From Actinacidiphila yanglinensis (lineage in GTDB: Bacteria; Actinomycetota; Actinomycetes; Streptomycetales; Streptomycetaceae), in assembly GCF_900107965.1 (NCBI RefSeq), contig NZ_FNVU01000005.1, positions 62,001-126,000 on the forward strand: 64,000 bases of DNA. The letters run 5' to 3'. The notes beneath the pieces are model-generated. The model saw only the letters and a list, made by a program, of their open reading frames with translations. It did not search any database and was not told where the DNA came from. The translations under genes and the position numbers were made by a program. Each line of letters opens with the position of its first letter. Positions within the stretch are counted from its first letter, which is position 1. Of this stretch, positions 62,326 to 64,000 are shown piece after piece.

Positions 62326-64000
62326 ATGTCAACTCAAGGCTCACCGTTACCGTTTCAGCCGCCGCGACGCTCCGGCGGTCTCCGTGCCGTCGCCCGGGCC
62401 GCCCCCATCCCTCTCGCGGTGACCGTCGCCGCCGCGGTCGCCTGCGCCGCGGCGGTGCGCCGCGTGAGCGGGCACCAGGACCGGCTGCTGGTGGCCGCGG
62501 CCGGCGGGCTGGCCGCGGTCCTGCTCGGCACCGTCGCCGCCCTCGCCGCCTCCCGCCGCCGGGCGCTCCGCCAGGTGCGGTCCGAGGCCGCGGAGTTACG
62601 GGAGGACACCGCCCGCACCCTCGCGCTGCACGCGGAGGCAACCCGGCAGGCCGCCGCCGAACTCGACGCGGCCCGGCGGTCGGCGCGCGAGGCGGAGGTG
62701 CGGCGGCGCGCCTGGGCCGAGACCGAGACCTCCCTGCGGGCCGCGCTGCGCGCCCAGACCGCACGCGCGGCCGAACTCGAGGACGAAGCGGCGCAGTTGG
62801 CCGAGGCAACGATTCCCCTCGCGGTCGAGCGGATGCGGGAGGGGGAGTCCACCGGCACCGTACTGGCCGAACTCCCCCGCCCGGCCGGGCAGGTGCTCCG
62901 GAAACTGCTCGACGTTACGGTCCGCGAGCTGGGTTCGAGCGAGCGCAACAGGGCCGCCGGGATGGCCGCCTGCGCCAGCGCCGCCGCCCGGGTGCAGGCC
63001 CTGACCACCACCATGCTCGCCGACCTGCGCGAGTTGGAGCAGCGGCACGACGAGAGCGTGCTGGACGACCTGCTGCGGCTGGACCACTGCGCGGCGCAGA
63101 CCGGGCGGCTGGCCGACAGTGTCGCGGTGCTCAGCGGCTCCCGCTCCGGCCGCCGCTGGACCCGGCCGATCGCGATGGAGAGCGTGCTGCGCGGCGCGAT
63201 GGGCCGGATCCACGCCTACCGCCGGGTGCGGCTGCACACCACCGGCGGTGCGGCCGTCGCCGGGCACGCCGCCGAGGGCGTGATGCACGTGCTGGCCGAA
63301 CTCATGGACAACGCCTGCAATTTCTCGCCGCCCTCGGAGGAAGTCCACGTCTACGTCCAGGAATCGCACTCCGGCGTCGTCGTCACTATCGAGGACGCCG
63401 GGCACGCGATGCCCGAGGCCGACCTCACCCGGGCCGAACGCCTCGTGGCGGGCGACCCGTCGGAGGCGGCGGCCGACCTGCTGCCGGGCCTGTCCGGGAC
63501 CCGGATCGGCCTCACCGTGGTCGGCCGGCTGGCCCGCAAGCACGGCCTGCGGATCTCCTTCCGCCCGTCCTCGCGCGGCGGCACCGGCGTGGTCGTCCTG
63601 ATCCCGCCGAAGCTCGTCACCCGCGCCGCCGTGGAGTACGCACCCGGGTCCTACACGACGCCGCCCGCGGTCGGCGGGCGGTACGCCGGCCCGGCCGACA
63701 CCGGCGCCGGGTACGACGGCTTCCCCGAACCCGCCCGGCCCGAGGAGATCGGGCACGCCGGCCCGGCCGACACCGGGCCGGGGCACGGCCCCGGCAGCGG
63801 GGTCCGGCCGCGGACGGCGGGACCCGGTACGACCCCGGGGGACCCGGCGTCCCCGGGAGCGGGCACGCCCGTCCCCGTACCGCTGCCACGGCGGACCCGG
63901 GGGCGCGGCATACCGGACACCCTGTCCGGGTACGACCCTTCTCCGGGGGCTCCGGCACGGGAGGTGCCCCCAGGCGGCGCGGACGCGGGCGACAGGTTCG
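62326..64000 (+). CDS. Conservon CvnA-like sensor-ATPase, 3' end cut by the window
   Basis: The visible 558 codons encode two membrane helices (about residues 28-45 and 54-75) separated by only a few residues, a long Ala/Arg/Glu coiled-coil region, and an HATPase domain with VLAELMDNACNFSPPSEEV (N box) and IGLTVVGRLARKHGLRISF (G2 box), then a Pro/Gly-rich tail. The context GRRWTRPIAMESVLRGAMGR is typical of CvnA, the first gene of conservons (cvnA-D: ATPase, roadblock, DUF742, GTPase). It lacks a large extracellular sensor and a clear phospho-His. Two in-frame TTA codons (62347 and 62596) make its translation bldA-dependent. The G1 box reads EDAGHAM, a degenerate form. Confidence 0.85.
   Translation, partial: MSTQGSPLPFQPPRRSGGLRAVARAAPIPLAVTVAAAVACAAAVRRVSGHQDRLLVAAAGGLAAVLLGTVAALAASRRRALRQVRSEAAELREDTARTLALHAEATRQAAAELDAARRSAREAEVRRRAWAETETSLRAALRAQTARAAELEDEAAQLAEATIPLAVERMREGESTGTVLAELPRPAGQVLRKLLDVTVRELGSSERNRAAGMAACASAAARVQALTTTMLADLRELEQRHDESVLDDLLRLDHCAAQTGRLADSVAVLSGSRSGRRWTRPIAMESVLRGAMGRIHAYRRVRLHTTGGAAVAGHAAEGVMHVLAELMDNACNFSPPSEEVHVYVQESHSGVVVTIEDAGHAMPEADLTRAERLVAGDPSEAAADLLPGLSGTRIGLTVVGRLARKHGLRISFRPSSRGGTGVVVLIPPKLVTRAAVEYAPGSYTTPPAVGGRYAGPADTGAGYDGFPEPARPEEIGHAGPADTGPGHGPGSGVRPRTAGPGTTPGDPASPGAGTPVPVPLPRRTRGRGIPDTLSGYDPSPGAPAREVPPGGADAGDRF

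Overview
The window is very GC-rich actinobacterial DNA, and several traits point to Streptomyces or a close relative in the Streptomycetaceae. It has two HTH(DUF5753)/DUF397 loci of the abaA/whiJ type, the start of a conservon-like operon, an LAETG sortase substrate, a GH46 chitosanase with a chitosanase-type operator, a mycothiol-dependent-type isomerase, SpoIIE-type phosphatases, rare TTA (bldA) codons, and intergenic hairpin repeats resembling ones I recall from many Streptomyces genomes. Nothing marks it as plasmid, prophage or a biosynthetic cluster; it reads as chromosomal DNA with core genes (metG, aspS) among accessory enzyme/regulator pairs.

Layout. 1-6 kb: the 3' end of a membrane glycosyltransferase-like gene, a Cys-rich small protein, an RbsD/FucU protein, secreted chitosanase, DUF2277, a 160-bp inverted-repeat element, a PPOX/F420-type reductase and an LCP cell-wall ligase. 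6-8.2 kb: a whiJ/abaA-type trio (HTH, ATPase, DUF397) with TGCACGTGCA motifs at both promoters. 8.3-16.5 kb: metG, an L,D-transpeptidase lipoprotein, a SigE-family sigma factor overlapping a membrane protein gene, aspS, and a PAS/GAF/SpoIIE/ATPase protein. 16.5-21.7 kb: redox enzymes with a LysR regulator and two strong operators. 22-24.5 kb: a WXG100-like protein, a DUF1023 hydrolase with a TTA codon, and a lipoprotein. 24.6-29.7 kb: an FAD monooxygenase, a holin-like membrane protein, a membrane phosphatase, and a divergent epimerase/TetR pair. 30-35 kb: a secreted propeller/cell-wall-binding protein and a cluster of small hypothetical genes beside the second HTH/DUF397 pair.

35-44 kb: an SDR/LysR pair, a WD40 Ser/Thr kinase, a DHA2 exporter divergent from an ECF41 sigma factor, the LAETG protein and a pirin. 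44-56 kb: SseB-like protein, FadE-type acyl-CoA dehydrogenase, M18 aminopeptidase, S66 carboxypeptidase, an FdhF/YdeP molybdoenzyme, membrane proteins, a thioredoxin-NHL protein and an MmyB-type regulator. 56-64 kb: an SDR, an ArsR/DHA2 pair with two perfect operators, a LURP-one-like protein, a nitrilase-family enzyme, a maleylpyruvate isomerase-family enzyme, and the first gene of a conservon, cut by the window end.

The recurring theme is local regulation: at least seven transcription units carry a clear inverted-repeat operator next to or near a fitting regulator. The most unusual features are the three copies of a composite palindromic repeat, two of which begin across the stop codon of the upstream gene; the TTA-bearing WXG-like/DUF1023 locus; the predicted ECF41 promoter of the exporter; and the CACGTG-rich boxes of the whiJ-like locus. 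No tRNA, rRNA, CRISPR array, complete insertion sequence or attachment site was recognised. All family assignments come from reading the translations and have not been checked by a database search.
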